64,000 bases of DNA from Bacillota bacterium (GCA_023443515.1 JAEZUC010000079.1:1-64000), one strand, 5' to 3'; positions 8,645 to 17,809 are shown, counted from the stretch's first letter. A program made the numbers and translations. The notes: a model not told the origin generated them from the sequence alone.

Positions 8645-9520
8645 ATGAGATTTGTAATAGTAACGGGAATGTCAGGTGCGGGTAAAAGCCTTGTTACCAA
8701 ATACTTAGAGGATATAGGATTTTTCTGCGTAGATAACCTTCCTCCTGCACTGATTCCCAAATTTGCCGAAATCAGTGCCCAGAGCGAAGGCAAAATGGAA
8801 AAAATAGCTTTGGTAATAGATATAAGAGGCGGTGAACTTTTACACGACCTATTCCCGGCTTTGGCAGAGGTCAAAGAATCGGGTTTCAGTTATGAAATAA
8901 TGTTTCTTGAAGCCGATGATGATGTTCTTGTAAAAAGATACAAGGAAAGCAGAAGACAGCATCCCTTGGCACCGGAGGGCCGTCTTATTAAGGGAATAAG
9001 AGAAGAAAGAAAGGCACTTGAGACTATTAAATCAAATGCAAACTATATAATAGATACATCAACTCTTGTTACCAGGCAACTAAAGCAGGAAATAAATAGT
9101 ATATTCCTTGAAGGTAAAACCTTTAAAGGGATAGTAATCAATGTGGTATCTTTTGGGTTTAAATATGGGATTCCAACAGACTGCGACCTTGTTTTTGATG
9201 TCAGGTTTATCCCGAACCCTTATTATATAGCACCTATGAAGAAGCAGACAGGAAAGGATCAGATGGTCAAGGAATTCGTACTAAATGCATCCGAAACAAA
9301 GGAGTTTATATCAAAGTTGGATGATATGCTGGATTTCCTGATTCCAAACTATATAAAAGAAGGGAAATCCCAGCTGGATATAGGTATCGGATGTACCGGG
9401 GGAAGACACAGATCGGTTGCAATAGCCGATGAAATATATAGAAGACTGGAAGAAAAAATGCATAGGGTAGTAATTGAACACAGAGATATAGAGAAAGACG
9501 GTAAAGGGGTTGGAAAATGA
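8645..9520 (+). CDS. rapZ: RNase adapter / nucleotide-binding protein RapZ
   Basis: A P-loop protein (YvcJ in Bacillus, RapZ in Escherichia) that binds nucleotides and, in enterics, steers decay of the glmZ regulatory RNA. In Firmicutes its role is less clear. GMSGAGKS (8-15) is the Walker A site, and the conserved C-terminal domain contains DVRFIPNPYY and GIGCTGGRHRSVAIAD. The length of 291 residues is normal. The stop overlaps the glmR start as ATGA, so translation of the two is coupled. The rapZ-glmR(yvcK)-whiA cluster is a conserved Firmicute arrangement. Confidence 0.94.
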   Translation: MRFVIVTGMSGAGKSLVTKYLEDIGFFCVDNLPPALIPKFAEISAQSEGKMEKIALVIDIRGGELLHDLFPALAEVKESGFSYEIMFLEADDDVLVKRYKESRRQHPLAPEGRLIKGIREERKALETIKSNANYIIDTSTLVTRQLKQEINSIFLEGKTFKGIVINVVSFGFKYGIPTDCDLVFDVRFIPNPYYIAPMKKQTGKDQMVKEFVLNASETKEFISKLDDMLDFLIPNYIKEGKSQLDIGIGCTGGRHRSVAIADEIYRRLEEKMHRVVIEHRDIEKDGKGVGK

Positions 9521-10821
9521 GTCGGTTCAGTTGGATGAAACCTGGTGCCAGAATCAAAAGATGGATAGCATTACTTTCAGCGGGTATAGCCTTAATATGT
9601 TTCAGTATATTATTTACCATATATAATTACGACAAGGGAATCCCCTACATTATTGAAATGGCTACTTTAGCCTTCTTGGGCCTGGCAGGTACTTTTGCGG
9701 CTTTCAGGCTACTTGCGAAAAATTTTGCAGGTAAGTTAATGAACTCACAGGATATAAGTAGCCTTCTCCATGAGAGAAAGTTCTCGGTAAAGGGCCCTAA
9801 AATAGTTACTATAGGAGGCGGTACAGGCCTTTCTACAATGCTTCGAGGACTTAAACAGTATTCCTCAAATCTTACTGCATTGGTTACCGTAGCAGATGAC
9901 GGAGGCGGTTCAGGGGTATTGCGTGAGGATCTGGGAATGCTACCCCCGGGAGATATCCGTAACTGTATTCTTGCATTGGCAAATACTGAGCCAATAATGC
10001 AAAAGCTACTGCAATACAGATTTCAGGATGGAATGCTAAAAGGCCAAAGCTTTGGAAACCTGTTTCTGGCTGCTATGGATGGAATTTCAGACAGCTTTGA
10101 AGAGGCAGTAAAAAAAATGAGCGATGTTCTGGCGGTAACAGGTACGGTTTTACCTATTACACTGGAAGATGTAAGACTTTGCGCTGAAACGGACAATGGA
10201 AACACAATCCTCGGTGAGTTTAATATAGGTCACAGAAGTGAAACCGACAAATCTAGAATAAACAGGGTTTTCCTTAATCAGACAAAGGTTAAGCCTTTAA
10301 ATGAAGCAATAGAAGCCATTATGGAGGCCGATATTGTTGTATTAGGCCCCGGAAGCCTTTATACAAGCATAATACCGAATCTTTTGGTTGATGGGGTATG
10401 TGATGCCTTGGGTAAAACAAGGGCTGTTATTGTATATGTATGTAATGTAATGACACAGCCAGGTGAGACAGAAGGCTACAAATTGAGTGACCATATAAAA
10501 GCAATAGAAAAACATTCTCACAGAGGATTGATCGATTACTGTATTGTAAACACCACAACAATTCCTGAGGATATGAAGGAAAGATACCGCAAAGACGGTG
10601 CGGAGCTTGTCAAGGTGGACTCTGACGTAGTAAAGAAAATGGGGATAGAGATAATTACAGGAGATTTTAAAAGCATTAATAATGGTTATGTAAGGCATGA
10701 TTCAAACAAGCTGGCGAAAAAGGTTATGGAACTGGTAACCGAGCTTGTTCTGGCAAATGACAGAGATAGAATACTTGACTATTATTATGCAAAAGATAAA
10801 ATCAATAAAATCGGAGGCTGA
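9517..10821 (+). CDS. glmR: Gluconeogenesis/cell-envelope factor GlmR (YvcK)
   Basis: A member of the YvcK/CofD-like family that binds UDP-sugars and stimulates glucosamine-6-phosphate synthesis in Bacillus. Two hydrophobic helices at about 14-36 and 45-70 precede the soluble domain. That domain opens with IGGGTGLSTMLRGLK, then TVADDGGGSGVLR, PPGDIRNC and LGPGSLYTSIIPNLLV. The 434-residue length matches the clostridial membrane-anchored form, while the Bacillus protein lacks the anchor. It overlaps rapZ by four bases and is followed after four bases by the debranching enzyme. Confidence 0.93.
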   Translation: MSRFSWMKPGARIKRWIALLSAGIALICFSILFTIYNYDKGIPYIIEMATLAFLGLAGTFAAFRLLAKNFAGKLMNSQDISSLLHERKFSVKGPKIVTIGGGTGLSTMLRGLKQYSSNLTALVTVADDGGGSGVLREDLGMLPPGDIRNCILALANTEPIMQKLLQYRFQDGMLKGQSFGNLFLAAMDGISDSFEEAVKKMSDVLAVTGTVLPITLEDVRLCAETDNGNTILGEFNIGHRSETDKSRINRVFLNQTKVKPLNEAIEAIMEADIVVLGPGSLYTSIIPNLLVDGVCDALGKTRAVIVYVCNVMTQPGETEGYKLSDHIKAIEKHSHRGLIDYCIVNTTTIPEDMKERYRKDGAELVKVDSDVVKKMGIEIITGDFKSINNGYVRHDSNKLAKKVMELVTELVLANDRDRILDYYYAKDKINKIGG

Positions 10822-10825
10822 TAAC

Positions 10826-12817
10826 ATGGACTTTGGGAAAAGCTGCTGGTACAGCTACCAACAAGGCTGTCAAAGAGAATGGTTAATCACAAACGGGATT
10901 GGCGGTTATGCGTCTTTATCACTCATATGTTCCAACAACAGAAGATACCATGGTTTACTGGTTTCGGCATCAGTACCTCCGACAAAAAGGCAGCTTTTTC
11001 TCTCCAATATACTTGAAGAAATGGATTTTGAAGATGGCAGTACTGTTTCCCTCAGCTCTTTTCAAACAGGCAGCGGATATATAAATAACGGCTTTACACA
11101 TCTGCAAAGGGTTGAATACAATTATCTTCCGGAATTCGTATATTCTTATAAGGATATTTTTATAAAAAAGAAAATATCAATGAAACAGGGCAGTAATACC
11201 GTAATTGTACAGTATGAGTTACGAAACGGGCATAAAGAAGCGGTATTCAAGTTAACTCCACTTATAAACAATAGGGATCATCATCATATCAGTAAAAGCC
11301 ATCATTTAAAATTCAGCATAAAATATGAATCAAAAGCAATCTGTATTTCAGGGAACGAGGAAGCACAAATCAGGTTACTGGTGGATGGAGGAAATTTTAA
11401 AAGCTACAATGACTGCTATTTTTATGACATGCTTTATGAAGTTGAGAGGGAACGGGGCTTGGACTTTACTGAAGACCATTTTATGCCGGGCTACTTCAAC
11501 ATAAAAGTAAAACCCTGGGAAACAAAAATCGTTTCATTTATAGCAACGACTGAAAACTATGACCTTGAAAACATAAATGCTTTACGGGTAATCCAATGTG
11601 AAGAAGAAAGATTAAAAGAGCTCCTGGATAGAGCCGGTCTTCAGAACGAGCTATGCAGAAGGCTGGTACTTGCTGCGGATAACTTCATTGTATACAGAAA
11701 ATCAACAAATTCAAAGACGGTTATAGCCGGGTATCCCTGGTTTACAGATTGGGGCCGGGACACCATGATTGCCTTCAGCGGACTTACATTGGCAACTGGA
11801 AGATACGGTGATGCAAAGGATATATTATTGACATTTTCAAAATACGTCAAACATGGACTTATACCCAATATGTTTCCCGATGACGGAGAAGAACCGGCCT
11901 ATAACAGTGTAGATGCTGCTTTGTGGTATTTTGAGGCTGTAAACAGTTATCTTTCTTACACAGAGGAGTATGCTTTTATTGAGAATAACATATACCCTTG
12001 TCTCAAGGATATATGCAGTGGTTTTGTAAATGGTACTATCTATGATATTAAAATGACCGATGACGGCCTTGTAACAGCAGGTAGTAAAAATACACAGCTC
12101 ACATGGATGGATGCAAAAGTAGGAGACTGGGTAGTCACGCCTCGGCATGGAAAAGCTGTGGAAATAAATGCTTTATGGTATAACGCTTTGATGGTTATGT
12201 CGAATCTTACTGAAAAGTTTGGGGATTCAGATATATACTCTCCTTTGGCATCCAAAACTAAGGAGTCCTTTGAAAGGGAGTTCTGGAACGAAAAAGATCA
12301 GTGTTTGTATGACGTTATCAGTTCAAAGGGAAAGGATGCGGATATCCGTCCCAACCAGATTCTGGCTATTGGACTTTCTTATCCTGTTGTTGATGGGGAA
12401 AGGGCTGAAAAAATCCTGAATAAAGTTTGGGAGGAGCTGTATACGACTTATGGTCTCCGATCGTTATCAAGTGCAAACAGAGAATACAAGGGAATCTATT
12501 GCGGAAATTCTTTTGAGAGGGACGGTGCATATCACCAGGGTACTGTTTGGACCTGGCTTCTGGGAAGGTTTATAAAGGCATATATCCTCATAAACGGTGG
12601 AACTGAGCAGGCCAGGCGTAATGCACTTGAATTTATAAGCCCCTTTTCAGACCATATTAAAAACGGCGGTTTAGGTAGTATTTCAGAAATATTTGACGGG
12701 GATAATCCACACTATCCAAGAGGGTGTTTTGCACAGGCATGGAGCGTATCCGAGATATTAAGGGCGGCGGTAGAAGACATAGGTATTGACCAGCTTGGTC
12801 AGAGAATAAATTATTAG
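10826..12817 (+). CDS. Glycogen debranching enzyme (amylo-alpha-1,6-glucosidase)
   Basis: A 663-residue cytoplasmic hydrolase expected to remove alpha-1,6 branches from glycogen. The N-terminal domain carries EWLITNGIGGYASLSLIC and NNRRYHGLLVSA. The C-terminal (alpha/alpha)6 domain carries GYPWFTDWGRDTMIAFSGL, LIPNMFPDDGEEPAYNSVDA and YHQGTVWTWLLG. This is the layout of the archaeal/bacterial GDE family (GH133). An upstream in-frame extension begins at 10745 inside glmR, but CGGAGG before ATG 10826 sets the start. Its place inside the rapZ-glmR-whiA cluster is a clostridial variation that ties storage carbohydrate to envelope precursor control; that link is an inference. Confidence 0.92.
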   Translation: MDFGKSCWYSYQQGCQREWLITNGIGGYASLSLICSNNRRYHGLLVSASVPPTKRQLFLSNILEEMDFEDGSTVSLSSFQTGSGYINNGFTHLQRVEYNYLPEFVYSYKDIFIKKKISMKQGSNTVIVQYELRNGHKEAVFKLTPLINNRDHHHISKSHHLKFSIKYESKAICISGNEEAQIRLLVDGGNFKSYNDCYFYDMLYEVERERGLDFTEDHFMPGYFNIKVKPWETKIVSFIATTENYDLENINALRVIQCEEERLKELLDRAGLQNELCRRLVLAADNFIVYRKSTNSKTVIAGYPWFTDWGRDTMIAFSGLTLATGRYGDAKDILLTFSKYVKHGLIPNMFPDDGEEPAYNSVDAALWYFEAVNSYLSYTEEYAFIENNIYPCLKDICSGFVNGTIYDIKMTDDGLVTAGSKNTQLTWMDAKVGDWVVTPRHGKAVEINALWYNALMVMSNLTEKFGDSDIYSPLASKTKESFEREFWNEKDQCLYDVISSKGKDADIRPNQILAIGLSYPVVDGERAEKILNKVWEELYTTYGLRSLSSANREYKGIYCGNSFERDGAYHQGTVWTWLLGRFIKAYILINGGTEQARRNALEFISPFSDHIKNGGLGSISEIFDGDNPHYPRGCFAQAWSVSEILRAAVEDIGIDQLGQRINY

Positions 12818-12837
12818 CGTGCGGGAGTTGTTGTTAA

Positions 12838-13779
12838 GTGTCTTTTTCAACTATAGTAAAAGATGAATTATGCAGGATTGAGCTTCATGAAGAATGTTGC
12901 ATGAAATCCGAAATTTTAGGGGTTATCCTTACAGGTAACCTTTTTTCCCATGAGAAAGTATTAAGAAATACAAAAGTGGTTACCGAGAATGCCGCTTTTG
13001 CCAGAAGAATATATTCAATATTCCGGAGAATATACAGTATATGTCCGGAGGTTTCCATAAGAAGAAGCAGCAAGCTCAAAAAGCATATATCCTATTCACT
13101 TGCACTGGTACCAAATCAGATGATTAACAAGATACTATATGACTTTGGAATAAGTGCTTTTACAGAAGGTGAATACATTCCTACTGCAAGTACTCTTGAG
13201 AAAATTTGTTGCAGGAAGAGCTTTTTAAGGGCAGCATTTCTTTCGGGAGGTTCAATAAGCGACCCTGAAAAGACATATCATCTGGAAATATCGACTCACA
13301 ATATCATGTCTGCGGAGATTATAAAGGATTTACTTGATGATTATGACATAAACACAAGGATAATAAAAAGGAAGGGTAGCTTTGTGGCTTATATAAAAGA
13401 AGGAGAGCAGATAGTTGATTTTCTGAATATCATCGGTGCACATGGGGCACTTATGGAACTGGAAAACGTAAGAATACTAAAAGATATGAGAAACAGTGTA
13501 AACAGGATAGTAAACTGTGAAACTGCCAATCTTGAGAAAACAGTAAATGCTTCCATCAGACAAATAGATAATATAAAGTATATTCAATCAACTATAGGAA
13601 TAGACAAGCTTCCCGAGAACCTTGCAGAGATAGCCGAAGTGAGGCTGCAATACAGTGATGCAAGCCTGAAGGAGCTTGGAGAGATGCTTCATCCAAAACT
13701 TGGTAAATCAGGGGTAAACCACCGATTAAGAAAATTGGATGAAATCGCTGATGAGATTAGAAAAAATAATCAAAGGTAA
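12838..13779 (+). CDS. whiA: DNA-binding protein WhiA
   Basis: A conserved Gram-positive protein with an N-terminal LAGLIDADG-like fold and a C-terminal helix-turn-helix. It controls sporulation genes in actinomycetes and affects division and chromosome segregation in Bacillus. Visible motifs include SFSTIVKDELCRIE at the start, FLRAAFLSGGSISDP in the middle and LPENLAEIAEVRLQYSDASL plus SGVNHRLRKLDEIA in the HTH. The length of 313 residues is typical. Translation starts at GTG 12838 after GCGGGAG. Its 3' end overlaps the probable sigma-H promoter of the spoIIA operon. Confidence 0.95.
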   Translation: MSFSTIVKDELCRIELHEECCMKSEILGVILTGNLFSHEKVLRNTKVVTENAAFARRIYSIFRRIYSICPEVSIRRSSKLKKHISYSLALVPNQMINKILYDFGISAFTEGEYIPTASTLEKICCRKSFLRAAFLSGGSISDPEKTYHLEISTHNIMSAEIIKDLLDDYDINTRIIKRKGSFVAYIKEGEQIVDFLNIIGAHGALMELENVRILKDMRNSVNRIVNCETANLEKTVNASIRQIDNIKYIQSTIGIDKLPENLAEIAEVRLQYSDASLKELGEMLHPKLGKSGVNHRLRKLDEIADEIRKNNQR

Positions 13780-13799
13780 AATCAGGGAAATATAGAATC
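13772..13799 (+). promoter_or_regulatory. Candidate sigma-H promoter for the spoIIA operon
   Basis: AAAGGTAAA at 13772-13780 and ATAGAATC at 13792-13799, 11 bases apart, match the sigma-H consensus (RNAGGAWWW, 11-12 bases, RNNGAAWW) with about one mismatch in each element. In Bacillus the spoIIA operon is transcribed by sigma-H, so the position is right. Confidence 0.5.
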
Positions 13800-13838
13800 T
13801 GTTACTATATGAATATAAATCATAGGGAGGAAACAGGT

Positions 13839-14180
13839 TTGGATGTTAAACTTTCAAAAAAAGGGACAACCCTTGTGGTCAGAATAATGGAAGACATGGA
13901 TCATCATTCTGCACAGTATCTCAGACAAAAAATAGACGGTGAAATTACCAAGGCAACTATAAAAAATATTGTATTTGATTTTACCAATGTAAACTTTATG
14001 GACAGCTCAGGTATAGGTGTTGTTGTAGGACGGTATAAGAATGTATGTAAATTGAACGGAAAAGCAGCCATAGTTAACGCTAATCCAAAGATATTGCAAA
14101 TATTTGAGATGTCAGGCATATTAAAGATTATACCTGTGTACAACAGTTTGGATACAGCTATTTCAAGCATGTGCGGTTAA
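13839..14180 (+). CDS. spoIIAA: Anti-sigma-F factor antagonist
   Basis: Binds SpoIIAB and frees sigma-F in the forespore once it is dephosphorylated by SpoIIE. This is a STAS-domain protein with the phosphorylation motif FMDSSGIGVVVGRYK; the second Ser of DSS is the likely phosphosite. I chose TTG 13839, nine bases after GGGAGG, giving 113 residues that align end to end with the Bacillus protein. The upstream ATG at 13809 has no ribosome site and lies about ten bases from the predicted sigma-H -10 element, so it would be nearly leaderless. It is first of spoIIAA-spoIIAB-sigF. Confidence 0.93.
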   Translation: MDVKLSKKGTTLVVRIMEDMDHHSAQYLRQKIDGEITKATIKNIVFDFTNVNFMDSSGIGVVVGRYKNVCKLNGKAAIVNANPKILQIFEMSGILKIIPVYNSLDTAISSMCG

Positions 14181-14217
14181 TATTGTAACATCATGTTAAA
14201 GAGAGTGAGGAAGAAAA

Positions 14218-14643
14218 ATGCAACTGGTTAATGAGATGAAGCTTGAATTTATGAGTAAATCCAATAATGAATCCTTTGGAAGAGTTGTTGCTGCGGCATT
14301 TGCGTCTCAGCTTGACCCTACTGTAGAGGAATTGGCAGATATAAAAACCGCTGTTTCCGAGGCTGTGACAAATGCCATTATACATGGATATGAAGATTCT
14401 TCAGGAACAGTAGAAATGATCTGCAGACTATACGACGAAGGTATTCAGATAATCATATCAGATAAAGGAAAAGGGATAGAAGACATAGAGCTGGCACGTC
14501 AGCCTCTTTACACTTCAAAGCCGGACATGGAACGCTCAGGAATGGGTTTTACAGTTATGGAGAGTTTTATGGACAGCGTCGAAATAGTTTCTGAACCCAA
14601 AATAGGTACAACTGTCACAATGTTTAAAAAATTAAAATCTTAA
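14218..14643 (+). CDS. spoIIAB: Anti-sigma-F factor / SpoIIAA kinase
   Basis: A GHKL-fold serine kinase that holds sigma-F inactive and phosphorylates SpoIIAA. The ATP site is clear: N box ETAVSEAVTNAIIHGYED-like region near residue 45-60, G1 box ISDKGKGIEDIE and G2 box SGMGFTVMESF. The length of 141 residues is normal. GTGAGGAAG precedes the ATG, and the gene lies 37 bases after spoIIAA. Unlike Bacillus, where sigF follows at once, a 190-base spacer separates it from sigF. Confidence 0.95.
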   Translation: MQLVNEMKLEFMSKSNNESFGRVVAAAFASQLDPTVEELADIKTAVSEAVTNAIIHGYEDSSGTVEMICRLYDEGIQIIISDKGKGIEDIELARQPLYTSKPDMERSGMGFTVMESFMDSVEIVSEPKIGTTVTMFKKLKS

Positions 14644-14833
14644 ATTAGTTTTCATAGCAAAAATAATACCGGGGCGCAGGAGATTTTTATTTTTATATGT
14701 AAATAATTAGAATTTATGTATAAAAATATATGTTGTAGTTAATAATTAGACTATATAAGATTTCATTCCCAGGACAATCAAGATATGGCCTGCGACAGGC
14801 AAAATATGTGACAGAAAGGTTTAGGCAGAAAAT
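14644..14833 (+). other. 190-base spacer between spoIIAB and sigF
   Basis: AT-rich with no open frame. A small GC-rich hairpin (14788-14792 with 14796-14800, loop CGA) lies 30 bases before the sigF start. No T-run follows it, so it does not look like a terminator; it could be an mRNA leader structure. No convincing promoter was seen. Confidence 0.4.
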
Positions 14834-15583
14834 ATGAAGGAAACATCAGATGATGCTGTTATAACTCTTATAATAAACGCCAAGGCTGGCGACAAACAAG
14901 CCCAATCCGTTCTGGTTGAAAAGAATGTAGGCCTTGTGTGGAGCATTGTAAAGAGATTTCAGAACAGAGGATATGAAGTTGACGATTTATTTCAGATAGG
15001 AAGCATTGGGTTAATCAAAGCAATAAACAAGTTTGATACGTCTTATGATGTCAAATTCTCTACATATGCTGTTCCTATGATAATCGGTGAAATAAAAAGA
15101 TTTATCAGAGATGACGGAATAATAAAGGTAAGCAGATCTCTCAAGGAGGTTTCCTCAAAAGCACGTATAACCAAGGAGATTATGAGCAAGGAACTTGGTA
15201 GGGAGCCTACAATTAATGAAATTGCACAGCGTATGAATATTTCACCGGAAGAACTGGTAATGGCTATTGAAGCAGGATGTACACCCGAATCCCTGTATAG
15301 TACCATAGGTGATGGAGAAAATTCGCCAATACTACTTATTGACAGGATAGATGCTGCTGATAATAACAGCTGTGAAGTTGATCTTATTGATAAAATTGCT
15401 ATAAGGCAGATATTGGATACATTAGATACAAGAGAGAGACAGATAATCGTATTAAGATATTTTAAGGAAAAGACACAAGTACAGATAGCAAAACTACTTG
15501 GGATTTCCCAGGTACAAGTTTCCAGAATTGAAAAAAAGATACTGAGAGATATTAAATCAAAAATGATTGCAAATAACAATTAA
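14834..15583 (+). CDS. sigF: Forespore sigma factor sigma-F
   Basis: A sigma-70 family factor for the first forespore-specific transcription. Region 2 reads VDDLFQIGSIGLIKAINKFD then VKFSTYAVPMIIGEIKRFIRD. Region 3 contains REPTINEIAQRMNIS. Region 4 ends with TQVQIAKLLGISQVQVSRIE, the helix-turn-helix that reads the -35 element. The 249-residue length and position after spoIIAA-spoIIAB separate it from sigma-G. AGAAAGG lies upstream of the ATG. Confidence 0.94.
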   Translation: MKETSDDAVITLIINAKAGDKQAQSVLVEKNVGLVWSIVKRFQNRGYEVDDLFQIGSIGLIKAINKFDTSYDVKFSTYAVPMIIGEIKRFIRDDGIIKVSRSLKEVSSKARITKEIMSKELGREPTINEIAQRMNISPEELVMAIEAGCTPESLYSTIGDGENSPILLIDRIDAADNNSCEVDLIDKIAIRQILDTLDTRERQIIVLRYFKEKTQVQIAKLLGISQVQVSRIEKKILRDIKSKMIANNN

Positions 15584-15623
15584 AGTTCAGCGGTTTACAC
15601 ATCAAAAGAGGTGACTTTTTGAT

Positions 15624-15812
15624 ATGATTAACAACTATAAAACCCGAAAAATAAGCTTTAATAAATTCAAGGCATTTATAGTAGTTTTAGTGGCACTAAT
15701 TCTGGGAGCTATAATAATTGCGTTGGTACTGACAGGCTTTCCATCGTCTAAAAAAGTTCACAACAAAGGAGTTTATGTATTAGAACGTAACCTGATTGAA
15801 TCAAGATTATAA
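15624..15812 (+). CDS. Small single-pass membrane protein of unknown function
   Basis: A 62-residue frame 40 bases after sigF, with AAAAGAGGTGA upstream of ATG 15624. A basic N-terminus (about 1-18) leads into one hydrophobic helix (about 19-41: FIVVLVALILGAIIIALVLTG), then a polar tail of 20 residues. The positive-inside rule would place the N-terminus in the cytoplasm. It sits between sigF and the spoVA genes and ends before a terminator, so it may belong to the spoIIA transcript and act in the forespore membrane. I do not recognise the family. Confidence 0.6.
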   Translation: MINNYKTRKISFNKFKAFIVVLVALILGAIIIALVLTGFPSSKKVHNKGVYVLERNLIESRL

Positions 15813-15844
15813 TACAATATAAAATTTTACCATAATAATTAGAA

Positions 15845-15893
15845 TGAAAATGTAAAGTATATTAAATATAATTACTTGCATTTTCATTTTTTT
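15845..15893 (+). terminator. Terminator after the spoIIA-sigF unit
   Basis: TGAAAATG at 15845-15852 pairs with CATTTTCA at 15879-15886, with partial pairing inside, followed by seven T. It separates the sigF unit from spoVAC, which must then have its own promoter. Confidence 0.65.
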
Positions 15894-15915
15894 GTATGCA
15901 AATGGGAGGTCTTTT

Positions 15916-16359
15916 ATGAAAAAAAGTTTTACCAAGGATCAATACTCAAAATATGTTGAAGAAGTCTCGCCGAAATCCAAACTGTTGTCAAATGTTCTAA
16001 AGGCTTTTTTGGTTGGAGGTATCATTTGTGATATCGGCCAGTTATTTATAAACTTGTTGAAAAACAGAGGCTTAGATAATGATGCTGTATCCGCCATAAC
16101 CAGTATTATAATGATTTTTTTGGCAGCACTTTTAACAGGACTTAACGTTTATGACGAAATAGGCAAATTTGCGGGAGCAGGGTCGATAGTACCAATTACG
16201 GGATTTGCAAACTCGGTAGTATCTCCTGCTATGGAATTCAAGTCCGAAGGATACGTCCTCGGAATGGGTGCAAAAATGTTCATTGTTGCAGGCCCTGTAA
16301 TAGTATATGGAATTTGTTCATCAATCCTTGCAGGTATTATACACTACCTTATTACTTAA
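15916..16359 (+). CDS. spoVAC: Stage V sporulation protein AC
   Basis: A membrane subunit of the SpoVA channel that moves Ca-dipicolinate into the forespore and out at germination. The 147-residue protein has about four hydrophobic segments and the family motifs FLVGGIICDIGQ and GAGSIVPITGFANSVVSPAMEFKSEG (only the key parts quoted). GGGAGG at 15904-15909 fixes ATG 15916. It is the first gene of spoVAC-spoVAD-spoVAE. The spoVAA, AB, AEa and AF genes of Bacillus are absent here, as in most clostridia. Confidence 0.94.
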   Translation: MKKSFTKDQYSKYVEEVSPKSKLLSNVLKAFLVGGIICDIGQLFINLLKNRGLDNDAVSAITSIIMIFLAALLTGLNVYDEIGKFAGAGSIVPITGFANSVVSPAMEFKSEGYVLGMGAKMFIVAGPVIVYGICSSILAGIIHYLIT

Positions 16360-16409
16360 TAGCCCAAAATAATTAAAAGCTATGGCTAAAGGAGGCTAAT
16401 AAAACGAAC

Positions 16410-17429
16410 ATGGCAGAAAAGCATATTGGAAAGCAAACTGTATTCTTAAAAAATCCCCCTTCTATCACAGCAACAGCGTCTTTTGTAGGGCCAAAGGAAG
16501 GTATGGGGCCTTTGAAAAATGACTTTGATTATATTATTCCCGATGAATTATGGGGGGAGGACAGCTGGGAAAAAGCTGAAAGTAAGCTTGTAAGGGAGGC
16601 CTTTTCAAAAGTTCTTCAAAAGGCAAAGCTCACTAATGACAAAATAGATTATGTTCTGGCTGGAGATCTCCTAAACCAATGTATAGCAGCAAACTACGGA
16701 CTAAGGGAAACTGAAGTTCCATTTTTGGGTTTGTACGGTGCATGCTCGACGATGGCTGAATCAATGAGTGTTGGCAGTCTTATCGTTGAGGGAGGTTTTG
16801 CGGAAAACGTAGTCTGTATGACTTCCAGCCATTTCTGTTCGGCAGAAAGGCAGTTCAGGTTTCCTCTCGAATTGGGAAGTCAGAGAACTCCTACTGCACA
16901 GTGGACTGTAACCGGTTCCGGGGCGGTAATATTGTCTGCCAATGGTGCGGGCCCGTATATAAAGCATATTACAACTGGGAAAATTAATGATTTGGGAATA
17001 AAAGATGCAAATAATATGGGGGCGGCTATGGCTCCGGCAGCGGCGGATACCATATTTGCTCACTTTAAGGATACGGGCCTGCAACCTGATTACTATGATC
17101 TTATTGTAACCGGTGATTTGGGTAAGGTAGGAAAACAAATTTGCCTGGAAATGTTAAAGCAGAATGGATTGGATATAGAATCCAGATTTAATGACTGCGG
17201 TGTAATGATTTTTGATGCGGAGAAGCAGGATACTCATGCGGGGGGAAGCGGATGTGCGTGTTCAGCAACGGTGCTTGCAGGACATATATATAACCAGATA
17301 ACACAGGGGAACTTAAAGAGAGTGCTATTTATTGCCACAGGGGCATTAATGAGTCCTATCAGCTCTCAGCAGAAGGAATCCATACCTGGTATAGCACATG
17401 CTGTGGCTATTCACAGAACATTAAACTAA
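16410..17429 (+). CDS. spoVAD: Stage V sporulation protein AD
   Basis: A soluble, thiolase-like SpoVA component that binds dipicolinic acid. Motifs include ACSTMAESMSVGSLIVEGG around the degenerate thiolase active site, HFCSAERQFRFPLELG and GGSGCACSATVLAGHI. The length of 339 residues is normal. AAAGGAGG lies about 14 bases before ATG 16410, longer than usual, but the N-terminus matches the family. It lies between spoVAC and spoVAE on one transcript. Confidence 0.95.
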   Translation: MAEKHIGKQTVFLKNPPSITATASFVGPKEGMGPLKNDFDYIIPDELWGEDSWEKAESKLVREAFSKVLQKAKLTNDKIDYVLAGDLLNQCIAANYGLRETEVPFLGLYGACSTMAESMSVGSLIVEGGFAENVVCMTSSHFCSAERQFRFPLELGSQRTPTAQWTVTGSGAVILSANGAGPYIKHITTGKINDLGIKDANNMGAAMAPAAADTIFAHFKDTGLQPDYYDLIVTGDLGKVGKQICLEMLKQNGLDIESRFNDCGVMIFDAEKQDTHAGGSGCACSATVLAGHIYNQITQGNLKRVLFIATGALMSPISSQQKESIPGIAHAVAIHRTLN

Positions 17430-17441
17430 TGAGGTGAGACA

Positions 17442-17798
17442 ATGACTTACGTGAGTGCTTTTATAGTTGGCGGAATTATTTGTGCCATTGGTCAGATACT
17501 GATAGACAAAACAAAATTAACATCCGCACGAATTTTGGTAGTTTATGTGGTTGCCGGGGTGGTACTGGCATCTATGGGCATATATCAAAAAATAGTTGAT
17601 ATAGGGGGAGCAGGAGCCACTATTCCCCTTACAGGGTTTGGCTACAATCTTGCAAAAGGCGTATTCAGGGAAGTGGATGAAAAGGGCTTGCTTGGAATAT
17701 TTACGGGAGGATTCACAGCAGGTGCTGCCGGCCTTGCTGCAGCTGTATTTTTCGGATTTATGATGGCTGCTATATTTAAGCCAAAAGCAAAAAAATAA
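17442..17798 (+). CDS. spoVAE: Stage V sporulation protein AE (AEb type)
   Basis: A 118-residue integral membrane subunit of the SpoVA channel. It is related in sequence to SpoVAC: both share VGGIICAIGQ-like starts and GAGATIPLTGFGYNLAKG-type motifs. Three to four hydrophobic segments are visible, ending in a basic tail (KPKAKK). GAGGTGAG precedes the ATG. The gene is followed at once by a terminator, closing the operon. Confidence 0.94.
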   Translation: MTYVSAFIVGGIICAIGQILIDKTKLTSARILVVYVVAGVVLASMGIYQKIVDIGGAGATIPLTGFGYNLAKGVFREVDEKGLLGIFTGGFTAGAAGLAAAVFFGFMMAAIFKPKAKK

Positions 17799-17809
17799 AC
17801 AGCACAGAG

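Noticed and set aside
15043..15579. 178-residue - strand frame inside sigF
   Set aside because: Leu/Ser/Ile-rich shadow opposite a conserved gene, without ribosome site.
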